A stretch of 64,000 nucleotides of DNA, taken from the NCBI GenBank assembly GCA_015075225.1, contig JABTUQ010000001.1, positions 420,420 through 484,419 on the forward strand. Reading direction: 5' to 3'. This stretch comes from Burkholderiales bacterium (GTDB lineage: Bacteria > Pseudomonadota > Gammaproteobacteria > Burkholderiales > Nitrosomonadaceae). The notes beneath the pieces were generated by a model that was not told the origin of the DNA, searched no databases, and worked only from the letters and a program-made list of their open reading frames with translations. The translations under genes were made by a program, and so were the position numbers. The first letter of the stretch is position 1. Each line of letters opens with the position of its first letter. Below are positions 17,482-26,116 of the stretch, piece after piece.

Positions 17482-17976
17482 ATGAGAGTAATTTTTCTGC
17501 TGATTTTTCTGATTTGTGCCGGATTGGTGGGCTATGCCCTTTACCTGCAATTGGTGGATGGACTGCTCCCCTGCCCATTGTGTATTTTCCAGCGCATGGC
17601 CTACTGGCTGACTGGCATCACGGCACTGCTCGCGTTCCTGCATCATCCCCAACAGCTGGGCAGACGGATTTACTGCGGACTGATTCTTCTGTTTTCGCTG
17701 GCAGGTGCGATCGTTGCCGGGCGTCAATCCTGGCTGATCCGCTTTCCCGAAGCATTCGAATGCGGTATCAGCCCAGAAGAAGCCTTCCTGAACAGCTTGC
17801 CCCTCGCGCAATGGTGGCCGGAGATGTTTGAAGCCAATGGCGACTGTAGCGATGGCAGCTGGCAGTTTCTATCCCTGACCATTCCCGACTGGTCATTGCT
17901 GGCATTTCTGGCATTTGCATTTACAGCCGGATTGCCCTGGAAAAACGGATCAACCGGCCCCACCAGTTTCAAGTAA
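17482..17976 (+). CDS. dsbB: Disulfide bond formation protein DsbB
   Basis: An inner-membrane quinone reductase that reoxidises periplasmic DsbA. The protein of 164 residues has four membrane segments, the first redox pair in CPLC following a short first periplasmic loop, an FQR motif just after it, and a second loop with two cysteines (FECGISPEEAF and GDCSDG). I chose the ATG at 17482; an ATG at 17467 would add five residues and overlap the preceding gene. No dsbA is nearby. Confidence 0.92.
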   Translation: MRVIFLLIFLICAGLVGYALYLQLVDGLLPCPLCIFQRMAYWLTGITALLAFLHHPQQLGRRIYCGLILLFSLAGAIVAGRQSWLIRFPEAFECGISPEEAFLNSLPLAQWWPEMFEANGDCSDGSWQFLSLTIPDWSLLAFLAFAFTAGLPWKNGSTGPTSFK

Positions 17977-18000
17977 AACCTGTTCTTGTTAGGAGGAAAA

Positions 18001-18789
18001 ATGATTCCTGTAGATAGCAATTTTATATTCGCAGTCGCCCCCCGGTTTTCCGGCAATAAAAAAGCAGCGCAGGAGCGCATCATCGGCGCAATTTCATCCA
18101 TCTTTTCCACAACACTCGATCGGTATGCCATCAACACCAGGCTCCGGATTGCGCATTTCATGGGGCAAGTCACACATGAATGCGCTGGTTTCTGTACCGC
18201 CGAAGAATTTGCATCCGGAGCAGCGTATGAAGGCCGCCAGGATCTCGGCAATACCCAGCCGGGAGATGGTAAACGCTATAAAGGACGCGGATTGATTCAA
18301 CTCACCGGCCGGGCAAATTATCGGGATATTGGCCGCATACTGGGCCTTCCTCTGGAAAATCAGCCTGAATTGGCTGCCGAACCGGTAACCGCCCTGAAAA
18401 TTGCCTGCGAATACTGGAAAAAACGAAATATCAATACGGCTGCAGATCGTGATGATCTGATTAGTGTCACCAAACTTGTCAATGGCGGCCTGAATGGACT
18501 GGAAGAACGCCGCAGTTATCTGGTCAAAGCCAAATCCGAACTGGCGCGCATTGAAGGGCTGATCGTAGCGGCAAACGAAGGCGGCAACACTACCGTCCTG
18601 CATCGCGGCTCATTTGGGGCCGGTGTGGTAGAACTGCAGGAATTATTGGTCAAAAAAGGATTTGCGCTTTCGATTGATGGTGATTTCAGTGCTGCAACCG
18701 AGCTTGCCATCATGGCATTCCAGAAAGCCAACGGCCTTGAGGTCGATGGCATTGTCGGAAAAAATACATGGAACAAATTGCACACCTAA
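18001..18789 (+). CDS. GH19 lysozyme/chitinase-like protein with C-terminal peptidoglycan-binding domain
   Basis: A 262-residue protein. Residues 1-190 resemble glycoside hydrolase family 19 endolysins: RIAHFMGQVTHECAGF carries the likely catalytic Glu, and GKRYKGRGLIQLTGRANY the conserved substrate-cleft motif. Residues about 200-262 form a PG_binding_1 repeat (VVELQELLVKKGF, IDGDFSAATELAIMAFQ, VDGIVGKNTW). No signal peptide is present, as in phage endolysins that need a holin; none is found nearby. AGGAGG lies directly upstream of the ATG at 18001. It stands alone among housekeeping genes, so it may be a domesticated phage gene or an export-independent autolysin. Confidence 0.85.
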   Translation: MIPVDSNFIFAVAPRFSGNKKAAQERIIGAISSIFSTTLDRYAINTRLRIAHFMGQVTHECAGFCTAEEFASGAAYEGRQDLGNTQPGDGKRYKGRGLIQLTGRANYRDIGRILGLPLENQPELAAEPVTALKIACEYWKKRNINTAADRDDLISVTKLVNGGLNGLEERRSYLVKAKSELARIEGLIVAANEGGNTTVLHRGSFGAGVVELQELLVKKGFALSIDGDFSAATELAIMAFQKANGLEVDGIVGKNTWNKLHT

Positions 18790-18897
18790 CAAATCACATC
18801 TGCGCACAATAAGCCTTGTCAAATCAGCAACAATTTCTCTGGCAACAGCATAACCTTCTCAATATCAATTCTTTAATCAATACAGGAAAATTACTTC

Positions 18898-19287
18898 ATG
18901 GCCCGCAAACTCATCAGCTCAGGCTCGACATTCGAGCAGGAAATCGGTTATTCGCGCGCTGTCGTCGTGGACAACTGGGTACTGGTTTCCGGCACAACCG
19001 GCTTTGATTACAGCAAGATGACCATTTCCGAAGATGTGCTGGAACAGGCAGAACAATGTTTCAGAAACATCGAGGCTGCACTCAGCCAGGCCGGATCCAG
19101 CATGAACGAAGTGGTACGGGTAACGTATGTATTTCCCGAGGCCGAGGATTTCGAAAAATGCTGGCCAGTGATGCGCAAATATCTGGGTGATGCCAGACCC
19201 TCTGCCATGATGCTGACTGCCGGTTTATCCGACCCGCGCATGAAAATCGAAATTCAGGTAACTGCTTATCGTGGTGCAGGTGACTAG
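18898..19287 (+). CDS. RidA family enamine/imine deaminase
   Basis: A 129-residue protein with the RidA (YjgF/YER057c/UK114) fold: DNWVLVSGTTGFDY near the N-terminus and the central QAGSSMNEVVRVTYVF. Canonical RidA hydrolyses reactive enamines from amino-acid metabolism. The C-terminal RPSAMMLTAGLSDPRMKIEIQV lacks the canonical Arg-Ala-x-x-x-V core, so this may be one of the divergent subfamilies with another substrate. A second RidA gene is at 57085-57468. A 28-base fragment of the MITE end follows the stop. Confidence 0.85.
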   Translation: MARKLISSGSTFEQEIGYSRAVVVDNWVLVSGTTGFDYSKMTISEDVLEQAEQCFRNIEAALSQAGSSMNEVVRVTYVFPEAEDFEKCWPVMRKYLGDARPSAMMLTAGLSDPRMKIEIQVTAYRGAGD

Positions 19288-19298
19288 AGAACCTTTAA

Positions 19299-19326
19299 GG
19301 AGCCTCTGAAAAACGTCAGCGAGGCA
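19299..19326 (+). repeat. MITE-like repeat, copy D, one end only
   Basis: 28 bases starting GGAGCCTCTGAAAAACGTCAG match the left end of copies B and C, then similarity stops. The rest of the element is absent. It sits 12 bases after the ridA stop, in the spacer before the second exporter operon. Confidence 0.6.
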
Positions 19327-19417
19327 TGCATATTGCTACCGGTCGGATGGCAGAGTATTCACACACCATCTGGTTTGCGCGTACAGTCTGCCAAATAACA
19401 CATACGGAGGCCGGATT

Positions 19418-20452
19418 ATGGAAACGCGCAGTTTATCCAGCACTGTGAAACATATTCTGATCATCATAGTCATCCTTTTTGCAGCCGGAGGCGCTGTTTT
19501 TGCGTGGATGCAGCGGAATGACCAGGATGAACGCCTGTTATATCTGTACGGCAACGTTGATATTCGCGAAGTACAGCTGGCCTTCCGTCAGCCAGGCCGA
19601 GTGGCGCTGATGCTGTTCGACGAGGGAGATACGGTAGCAGCCGGTACACGCCTGGCAACACTTGATGACCAGCCGTATCAGGAAGCATTGGCGGCAGCAA
19701 AAGCTTCTGTGCAGGTGGCACAGGCAGAGCTGGCCAAGATGCGGCGTGGCTTGCGTCCACAGGAGATCATCCAGGCACAGGAAGCGCTCAATCAGGCACA
19801 AGCAGTTGCGCGCCGGGCCGAACGTGACCACGCGCGCCTGAGCAGGTTACTTCCCTCAAAAGCGAGCAGCCAGCAGGATGTGGATAATGCCCGCGCTGCA
19901 CGAGATCAGGCCGCTGCCGGTGTCAAGGCAGCCAAAGCGGCTTTATCCCAGGCCAGGGAAGGATTCCGCAAGGAAGATATCGCTGCAGCCGAAGCACAGC
20001 TGGCCGCTGCGATGGCTGCGCGGGATCAGGCTGCTACCGCGCTGGCCGATACCGAACTGTTTGCACCCAGCGATGGCACAGTGATCGTCCGGATCCGCGA
20101 ACCGGGCAGCATGGTGGTCAGCCAGAGTGCAGTCTACAATCTGAGCCTCGATAAACCGGTGTATGTACGTGCCTACATCGGCGAAACAGTTTTGGGCCGC
20201 ATTGCCCCCGGAACACCGGTACGGGTACGCAGCGATTCCTCAAGAAAAATCTACCATGGCCAGATTGGTTTCATCTCGCCACGCGCGGAATTCACCCCCA
20301 AGACAGTGGAAACCACCGAGCTGCGCACCGATCTGGTTTATCGCCTGCGGATCGTGGTAAGCGATGCCGACGCTGCATTACGGCAGGGCATGCCGGTAAC
20401 AATCGAAGTCGATATTCAGCCAGCTGCCGATCTCCCTGCTGCGGACTCCTGA
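19418..20452 (+). CDS. HlyD-family membrane-fusion protein (YbhG type)
   Basis: A 344-residue adaptor with an N-terminal signal anchor (IIIVILFAAGGAVFAWM), a lipoyl-type domain beginning YGNVDIREVQLAFRQPGRV, a long Ala/Gln-rich coiled-coil hairpin (about 85-200), and the beta-barrel stretch ELFAPSDGTVIVRIREPGSMV. The layout is that of YbhG, which works with the YbhFSR ABC-2 exporter in enterobacteria. A GGAGG site precedes the ATG. It is two bases from the ATPase gene. Confidence 0.9.
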   Translation: METRSLSSTVKHILIIIVILFAAGGAVFAWMQRNDQDERLLYLYGNVDIREVQLAFRQPGRVALMLFDEGDTVAAGTRLATLDDQPYQEALAAAKASVQVAQAELAKMRRGLRPQEIIQAQEALNQAQAVARRAERDHARLSRLLPSKASSQQDVDNARAARDQAAAGVKAAKAALSQAREGFRKEDIAAAEAQLAAAMAARDQAATALADTELFAPSDGTVIVRIREPGSMVVSQSAVYNLSLDKPVYVRAYIGETVLGRIAPGTPVRVRSDSSRKIYHGQIGFISPRAEFTPKTVETTELRTDLVYRLRIVVSDADAALRQGMPVTIEVDIQPAADLPAADS

Positions 20453-20453
20453 T

Positions 20454-22226
20454 ATGCACGCCGCTGCTTCCCCACCCGCTGCAACCTCTGAACAGGATGC
20501 AGCCATCGTCATTGATCGTGTCGATAAATTTTTCGGCAACGTGCATGCCTTGCGCAGTCTCAGTGCGAAAATTGACTACAGCCGCCTGACCGGTCTGGCC
20601 GGTCCGGACGGCGCTGGCAAAACCACCCTGATGCGCATCCTGACCGGCCTGCTGGCGCCGGATGCCGGTTGCGTCACCCTGGCCGGTTTCGATGTGGTCA
20701 AAGACAACGACGCCATTCACGTTGCAAGTGGCTATATGCCCCAGCGCTTCGGTTTATATGAAGATCTGACCGTGATGGAAAACATGCGTTTATATGCGCA
20801 ACTACGCGGCATGGATACTGGCCAGCATGCGGATCTGTTTGCCAGGCTGCTCGATTTCACCCGCCTTGCCCCCTTCACCAGCCGCCTGGCAGGGAAACTT
20901 TCCGGCGGCATGAAACAAAAACTGGGCCTGGCCTGCGCCCTGATGGCGCGCCCCAGGGTATTGCTGCTGGATGAGCCCGGAGTCGGTGTCGATCCGGTCA
21001 GCCGTCAGGATCTGTGGCGCATGGTGCAGGCACTGACGGGAGAAGGCATGGCCGTTGTCTGGTCTACCGCTTATCTTGATGAAGCTGAACGTTGCGACAG
21101 CGTACTGCTGCTCAACGAAGGCCGGCTCGTTTTTGACGGTCCACCCAGTGAACTGACCGGACGCCTCAAGAATCGTAGCTTCCGTCTGGAGGCAGCCGGT
21201 GCACAACGCCGCGCAATACTGGCCGAGGCACTGGATCTAGAGAGCGTCGGTGATGGTGTAATTCAGGGAGCAGGAATCCGTATCGTGTTACGTGCCGATG
21301 CGGAAATGGAGCAGATTCAGGCACTTGCCAGCCGGGTCGGCGCCAGTCTGACACCGGTTCCGGCACGCTTTGAGGATGCCTTCATCGATCTGCTGGGAGG
21401 GGGGCCGGGTGGCACTTCAGCACTGGCCGAACATCTGCCTCCGGTCGAACTGCCTTCGGATATTGCGGTATCCTGCCGCAATCTGACCAAACGCTTCGGT
21501 GATTTTGTCGCAACCGACAATGTCAGCTTCGAAGTGCGCAAAGGTGAAATTTTTGGCTTGCTCGGCCCCAATGGTGCCGGCAAATCGACCACATTCAAAA
21601 TGTTGTGCGGGCTGCTCAAGCCTACCAGCGGAGAAGCACACGTCGCTGGTCTCGATCTGCGCCGGGCACCCGGGGCTGCAAAAGCGCAGCTGGGTTACAT
21701 GGCGCAAAAATTTTCTCTCTACGGCCTGCTCTCGGTACATCAGAACCTGGAATTTTCAGCCGGTGTCTATGGGCTGGATAGCGCCACGCGGCGCAAGCGC
21801 ATCGAAGAAATGATCAGAATCTTCGACCTGCATGACTGGCTGTCTGCCGCACCCGATTCGCTTCCGTTGGGGCATAAACAGCGGCTGGCACTAGCCTGCG
21901 CGCTGATGCACCATCCGCCGGTACTATTTCTGGATGAACCGACCTCGGGTGTCGATCCGGTGACACGGCGTGAATTCTGGACCCATATCAATGGTCTGGC
22001 GCGCAAAGGAGTAACGATCATGGTTACAACCCATTTCATGGATGAAGCCGAATATTGTGACCGCGTGGCGATGCTCTACCGCGCCCGCCTGATCGCTCTG
22101 GATACCCCCGATGCACTCAAGCGCGGTGCGGCCAGTACTGACCGGCCGGATCCAGCCATGGAAGATGCTTTTATCCATCTGGTGGAAACCTCGGCGCTCG
22201 CCGATGAGGTAAAGGCTGGCGCATGA
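20454..22226 (+). CDS. Tandem-domain ABC-2 exporter ATPase (YbhF type)
   Basis: A 590-residue protein with two complete ATPase domains. Domain 1: Walker A GPDGAGKTT, signature LSGGMKQKLGLA, Walker B LLLDEPGVGVDP. Domain 2: Walker A GPNGAGKST, Walker B LFLDEPTSGVDP. The signature of domain 2 is degenerate (LPLGHKQRLALA instead of LSGGQ), so the two ATP sites may not be equal. The fused form is typical of YbhF. It overlaps the first permease gene by four bases at 22223-22226. Confidence 0.93.
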   Translation: MHAAASPPAATSEQDAAIVIDRVDKFFGNVHALRSLSAKIDYSRLTGLAGPDGAGKTTLMRILTGLLAPDAGCVTLAGFDVVKDNDAIHVASGYMPQRFGLYEDLTVMENMRLYAQLRGMDTGQHADLFARLLDFTRLAPFTSRLAGKLSGGMKQKLGLACALMARPRVLLLDEPGVGVDPVSRQDLWRMVQALTGEGMAVVWSTAYLDEAERCDSVLLLNEGRLVFDGPPSELTGRLKNRSFRLEAAGAQRRAILAEALDLESVGDGVIQGAGIRIVLRADAEMEQIQALASRVGASLTPVPARFEDAFIDLLGGGPGGTSALAEHLPPVELPSDIAVSCRNLTKRFGDFVATDNVSFEVRKGEIFGLLGPNGAGKSTTFKMLCGLLKPTSGEAHVAGLDLRRAPGAAKAQLGYMAQKFSLYGLLSVHQNLEFSAGVYGLDSATRRKRIEEMIRIFDLHDWLSAAPDSLPLGHKQRLALACALMHHPPVLFLDEPTSGVDPVTRREFWTHINGLARKGVTIMVTTHFMDEAEYCDRVAMLYRARLIALDTPDALKRGAASTDRPDPAMEDAFIHLVETSALADEVKAGA

Positions 22227-23374
22227 AAGATGCGTATGCCCGGGAAAATTCTGTCACTGTACGCCGCTTTGATCCGGCGCGCTTCACTGCACTGGTACGC
22301 AAGGAAAGCCTGCAGGCAATGCGGGATCCGTCAACCCTGCTGATTGCCCTGGTTCTGCCGCTGATTCTGCTGTTCCTGTTCGCCTACGCCGTATCGCTGG
22401 ATGTGCGCCATGTACGCATCGGTGTCGTGCTGGAATCCTCGGGGGCAGTGGCACAGACGCTGGCAGATGCCTTTTCCGGCACACGTTATCTGGACGTAAC
22501 TTTCGCGCATGATCGCCGTGAAGTTGCCGGAAAACTCATTTCCGGCGAGTTGCGTGGCTATGTGGTGATCCCGCAGGATTTTGAACGCCATTTTGCCAAT
22601 ACCGGCAAACCGCTGGTGCAAATCATTACCGACGGCTCGCAACCCAACACAGCCGATTTCGTGGCCAATTATGCACAAGGTGTCGTGCAAAACTGGACAG
22701 CCAGCCTCTCCGGAAGCATACCGGTGCCAGCAATCCAGCCGGAACCACGCTACTGGTTCAATCCTGAACTGGCCAGTCGGCGTGCGCTGGTACCCGGCGC
22801 CATTGCTATCATCATGACCATTATCGGCACCCTGCTGACCGCGCTGGTCGTGGCGCGCGAATGGGAACGCGGCACCATGGAGGCGATTCTGTCCACACCG
22901 GCATCGGTACTAGAGATCCTGACTGGCAAACTGCTGCCGTATTTCGCGCTCGGTATGCTGTCTACCCTGATTGCGGCAGCACTAGCCGTGTTTCTGTTCG
23001 ATGTGCCGTTGCGTGGTTCACTGTGTGCACTACTGGTGCTTTCCGCAGTATTCATGATGCCTGCGCTGGGCCAGGGATTGCTGATTTCGTCGCTGGCGCG
23101 CAACCAGTTTCTTGCTTCACAACTGGCCCTGTTTTCCGGCTATCTCCCCGCGTTCATGCTGTCCGGTTTCCTGTTCGAAATCGATGCCATGCCTGCCCCC
23201 GTCCGGGCGATCACCTGGCTGATTCCGGCGCGCTATTTCGTCTCTTCGCTGAAAACGGTATTTCTGGCGGGAGATATCTGGGGCGTTTTCATCCCCGATC
23301 TGCTGGGAATGGCGATGATCGGCCTGATGTTCTTTCTGATTGCGCAGCGCTACACGCGCAAAAACCTGGAGTGA
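22223..23374 (+). CDS. ABC-2 exporter permease (YbhS type)
   Basis: A 383-residue ABC-2 permease: an N-terminal membrane segment (LLIALVLPLILLFLFAYAVSLDV), a periplasmic domain of about 140 residues, then five membrane segments with REWERGTMEAILSTP, the conserved ABC-2 coupling motif. It pairs with the next permease to form the exporter membrane part. The start ATG overlaps the ATPase stop. Substrate not deducible; E. coli YbhFSR is linked to drugs and cations. Confidence 0.9.
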   Translation: MKDAYARENSVTVRRFDPARFTALVRKESLQAMRDPSTLLIALVLPLILLFLFAYAVSLDVRHVRIGVVLESSGAVAQTLADAFSGTRYLDVTFAHDRREVAGKLISGELRGYVVIPQDFERHFANTGKPLVQIITDGSQPNTADFVANYAQGVVQNWTASLSGSIPVPAIQPEPRYWFNPELASRRALVPGAIAIIMTIIGTLLTALVVAREWERGTMEAILSTPASVLEILTGKLLPYFALGMLSTLIAAALAVFLFDVPLRGSLCALLVLSAVFMMPALGQGLLISSLARNQFLASQLALFSGYLPAFMLSGFLFEIDAMPAPVRAITWLIPARYFVSSLKTVFLAGDIWGVFIPDLLGMAMIGLMFFLIAQRYTRKNLE

Positions 23375-23380
23375 TCAACG

Positions 23381-24505
23381 ATGTCCTGCCATGATTTCCG
23401 GACCATGCTTATCCGCCTGCATGCCCAATTCATCAAGGAGCTACTCTGCATCCTGCGTGATCCGCGCAACCGGGTCGTGGTGTTCGTGCCTCCACTGCTG
23501 CAACTCCTGATATTTTCCTACGCGGCCACCCTGGAAGTGCGCAATGTCGATATTGCCGTGTACAACCAGGATACCGGACGTGAAGCGCAGGAATTCGTAT
23601 GGCATCTGGAAGCCGCCCGTTTCATTGCGCAGGTACACCACGTCCACAGCAACACGGCATTGCGTGAACAGCTGGCACAAGGCAAGGTGATTGCGGCAAT
23701 TACCCTGCCTGCCGATTTCTCCCGCAGTATTGCGATCAGTGGCAGTGGCCATGTGCAGGTATTGATCGATGGCCGGCGCAGCAACTCTGGCCAGATCGTC
23801 ATGGGTTACTTGTCCTCTATCGCCAGGGATATCCGCTTTACGGCAGATACCTTGCCGGTGCCGGAAACATCTATCGCCGTGCGCCATTGGTTCAATCCCG
23901 ACCTGGATTATCTTTGGTTCATCGTTCCTGGCCTGACCGGTACACTCGCTTTTTTCAGTGCCCTCATGATCACGGCGTTGTCCATTGCCCGGGAACGTGA
24001 GCTGGGTACGTTCGATCAACTGCTGGTATCACCTGCCTCGACGCTTGAAATTGTGCTGTCCAAATCATTACCGGCACTGGTCATCAGCACACTGCTCGCT
24101 TTTTTGATGATTGCCATGGCGATCTGGTTTTTCCGGATTCCGTTCACAGGCGCGTTCGGGTTGCTGCTGATCGGACTCGTGCTGTTCGTTCTATCGGCGG
24201 TAGGAATCGGCCTGGTCATTTCTGCCATCAGCATGACCCAGCAACAAGCCATCCTGGGCGGGTTTGTCATCGGCGTGCCGACTGTACTGATATCAGGCTT
24301 TGCCACGCCGGTGGAAAACATGCCGGTACTGCTGCAATGGCTGGCCCAGGCCATCCCGCTCACCCATTTTCTGATCATTATCGAAGGCTGCTTTCTCAAG
24401 GCACTTCCACCCCGGGATATCCTTGATCATCTCTGGCCTCTGGCAATCATTGCCCTTGCCGCGCTGCCCATGGCCATGATTTTTGCCCGCAACCGACTGC
24501 AGTAA
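23381..24505 (+). CDS. ABC-2 exporter permease (YbhR type)
   Basis: A 374-residue paralogue of the preceding permease with the same order: a first segment around VVFVPPLLQLLIFSYAATLEV, a periplasmic domain, then RERELGTFDQLLVSPA and four to five C-terminal segments. It ends the four-gene operon (adaptor, fused ATPase, two permeases). As with the first exporter operon, no TolC-type channel gene is present. Confidence 0.9.
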   Translation: MSCHDFRTMLIRLHAQFIKELLCILRDPRNRVVVFVPPLLQLLIFSYAATLEVRNVDIAVYNQDTGREAQEFVWHLEAARFIAQVHHVHSNTALREQLAQGKVIAAITLPADFSRSIAISGSGHVQVLIDGRRSNSGQIVMGYLSSIARDIRFTADTLPVPETSIAVRHWFNPDLDYLWFIVPGLTGTLAFFSALMITALSIARERELGTFDQLLVSPASTLEIVLSKSLPALVISTLLAFLMIAMAIWFFRIPFTGAFGLLLIGLVLFVLSAVGIGLVISAISMTQQQAILGGFVIGVPTVLISGFATPVENMPVLLQWLAQAIPLTHFLIIIEGCFLKALPPRDILDHLWPLAIIALAALPMAMIFARNRLQ

Positions 24506-24661
24506 CAGCGCCATCAAATCTGCTTCAACCCGTAAAACAGATCATTTGCAACCCGTCCGGGCGGGACAGATATAACCCGGGAAGAGTAAAATGGTTTCAT
24601 CCTGTTGCATGCAACTTCAATTGATACGCAACACCATCAGCTTACAAAACGGATACTGCCC

Positions 24662-26110
24662 GTGAAAATCGTCATTCTGGGAGCCGGCCGCGTCGGTTCA
24701 ACCGTGGCTGAAAGTCTAGCCAGCGAATCCAACGACATTACCATTGTTGATCTGGACAGGAACAGGCTTGCCTTGTTGCAGGAGCGGCTTGATCTACGCA
24801 CAGTTGTGGGCAGCGCCTCTCATCCAGACATCATGATCCAGTCAGGCATGGAAGATGCCGACATGCTGCTGGCACTGACTGGCAGCGACGAGACCAACCT
24901 GGTTGCGTGCAAGCTGGCGGCCAGCATGTTTAACACCCCTACCCGGATTGCCCGCATCCGGACCGTGGATTATCTGGATCACCCGGATATATTCTCGCGG
25001 GAAAATTTCTGTGTCGATTTCGCGATTTGCCCGGAACGAATCCTGACCAAATACATTGAGAAACTGATTGAATTCCCGGGGGCGTTGCAAGTACTCGATT
25101 TCGCATCCGGCAAGGTCAGCCTGGTTGCTGTCAGGGCTTTTCATGGTGGCCCGCTGATCGGTCGCCAATTGAAGGAACTGCGCCAGCATGTACCCAATCT
25201 GGAAACCCGGGTTGCGGCTATATTTCGCCACGATCACCCAATCATTCCCGAGGGTGAAACTATCGTCGAGGAAGGTGATGAAGTATTTTTCATCGCCTCT
25301 TCCAGCGATATTCGTGCTGTCATGAGTGAATTGCGCCGCATGGACAAACCGGTCAGGCGGGTGATGATCGCAGGGGGTGGCAGAATCGGCCGTCGTCTGG
25401 CCGAGGTATTGCAACCCTCCCACCAGGTGCGGATTATCGAGCGGGACATCAAGGTATGTGAATCCCTGACCCAGAATTTGCACGACGTACTGGTTCTGCA
25501 TGGCGATGTGACCGACGAGGAGCTGCTGGAAAGTGAAAATATCGATGAAATGGATATTTTCTGCGCGCTGACCAACGACGAGGAAAACAACATCATGGCC
25601 GCCCTGATGGCCAAGCGCATGGGTGCGCGCAAGGTGATTGCACTGATCAACCGCAGTATGTATGTGGATCTGATGCAGGACAGCGGGATCGATATTGCCA
25701 TTTCACCCGCGCAAGTCACGATTGGCTCGCTGCTGGCTTACGTTCGTCAGGGCGATGTGGCGGTGGTGCATAGCCTGCGGCGAGGGGCAGCCGAGGCGCT
25801 GGAGCTGGTTGCTCACGGCGATGCCCATTCTTCCCGTGTGGTTGGCCGCAAGATCGAGGATATCAACCTGCCCAGGGGAACCACCATCGGTGCCATTGTG
25901 CGCGGATTACCGCCAGGCGAGGTGTATCGCAAGAGCCTGTCCGAAATGGAGGAGAATAACATTCAGGATCAGTGGCAGCAGGCACAGGTCATTATTGCCC
26001 ACCATGACACGGTAATTGAGCAGGACGACCATGTCATCCTGTTCGTGGTCAACAAAAAAATGGTGCGGGAAGTGGAAAAACTGTTTCAGGTGAATGTGGG
26101 CTTCCTGTAA
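24662..26110 (+). CDS. trkA: Trk potassium uptake regulatory subunit TrkA
   Basis: TrkA is the cytoplasmic NAD(H)/ATP-binding ring that gates TrkH/TrkG. The protein has two RCK halves, each starting with a Rossmann motif: GAGRVGSTVAE near the N-terminus and GGGRIGRRLAE at about residue 235, each followed by a TrkA-C domain. I chose GTG at 24662, giving 482 residues and MKIVILGAG as the usual N-terminus; the frame is open 57 bases further up. Only six bases separate it from trkH. Confidence 0.95.
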   Translation: MKIVILGAGRVGSTVAESLASESNDITIVDLDRNRLALLQERLDLRTVVGSASHPDIMIQSGMEDADMLLALTGSDETNLVACKLAASMFNTPTRIARIRTVDYLDHPDIFSRENFCVDFAICPERILTKYIEKLIEFPGALQVLDFASGKVSLVAVRAFHGGPLIGRQLKELRQHVPNLETRVAAIFRHDHPIIPEGETIVEEGDEVFFIASSSDIRAVMSELRRMDKPVRRVMIAGGGRIGRRLAEVLQPSHQVRIIERDIKVCESLTQNLHDVLVLHGDVTDEELLESENIDEMDIFCALTNDEENNIMAALMAKRMGARKVIALINRSMYVDLMQDSGIDIAISPAQVTIGSLLAYVRQGDVAVVHSLRRGAAEALELVAHGDAHSSRVVGRKIEDINLPRGTTIGAIVRGLPPGEVYRKSLSEMEENNIQDQWQQAQVIIAHHDTVIEQDDHVILFVVNKKMVREVEKLFQVNVGFL

Positions 26111-26116
26111 GCAGGC

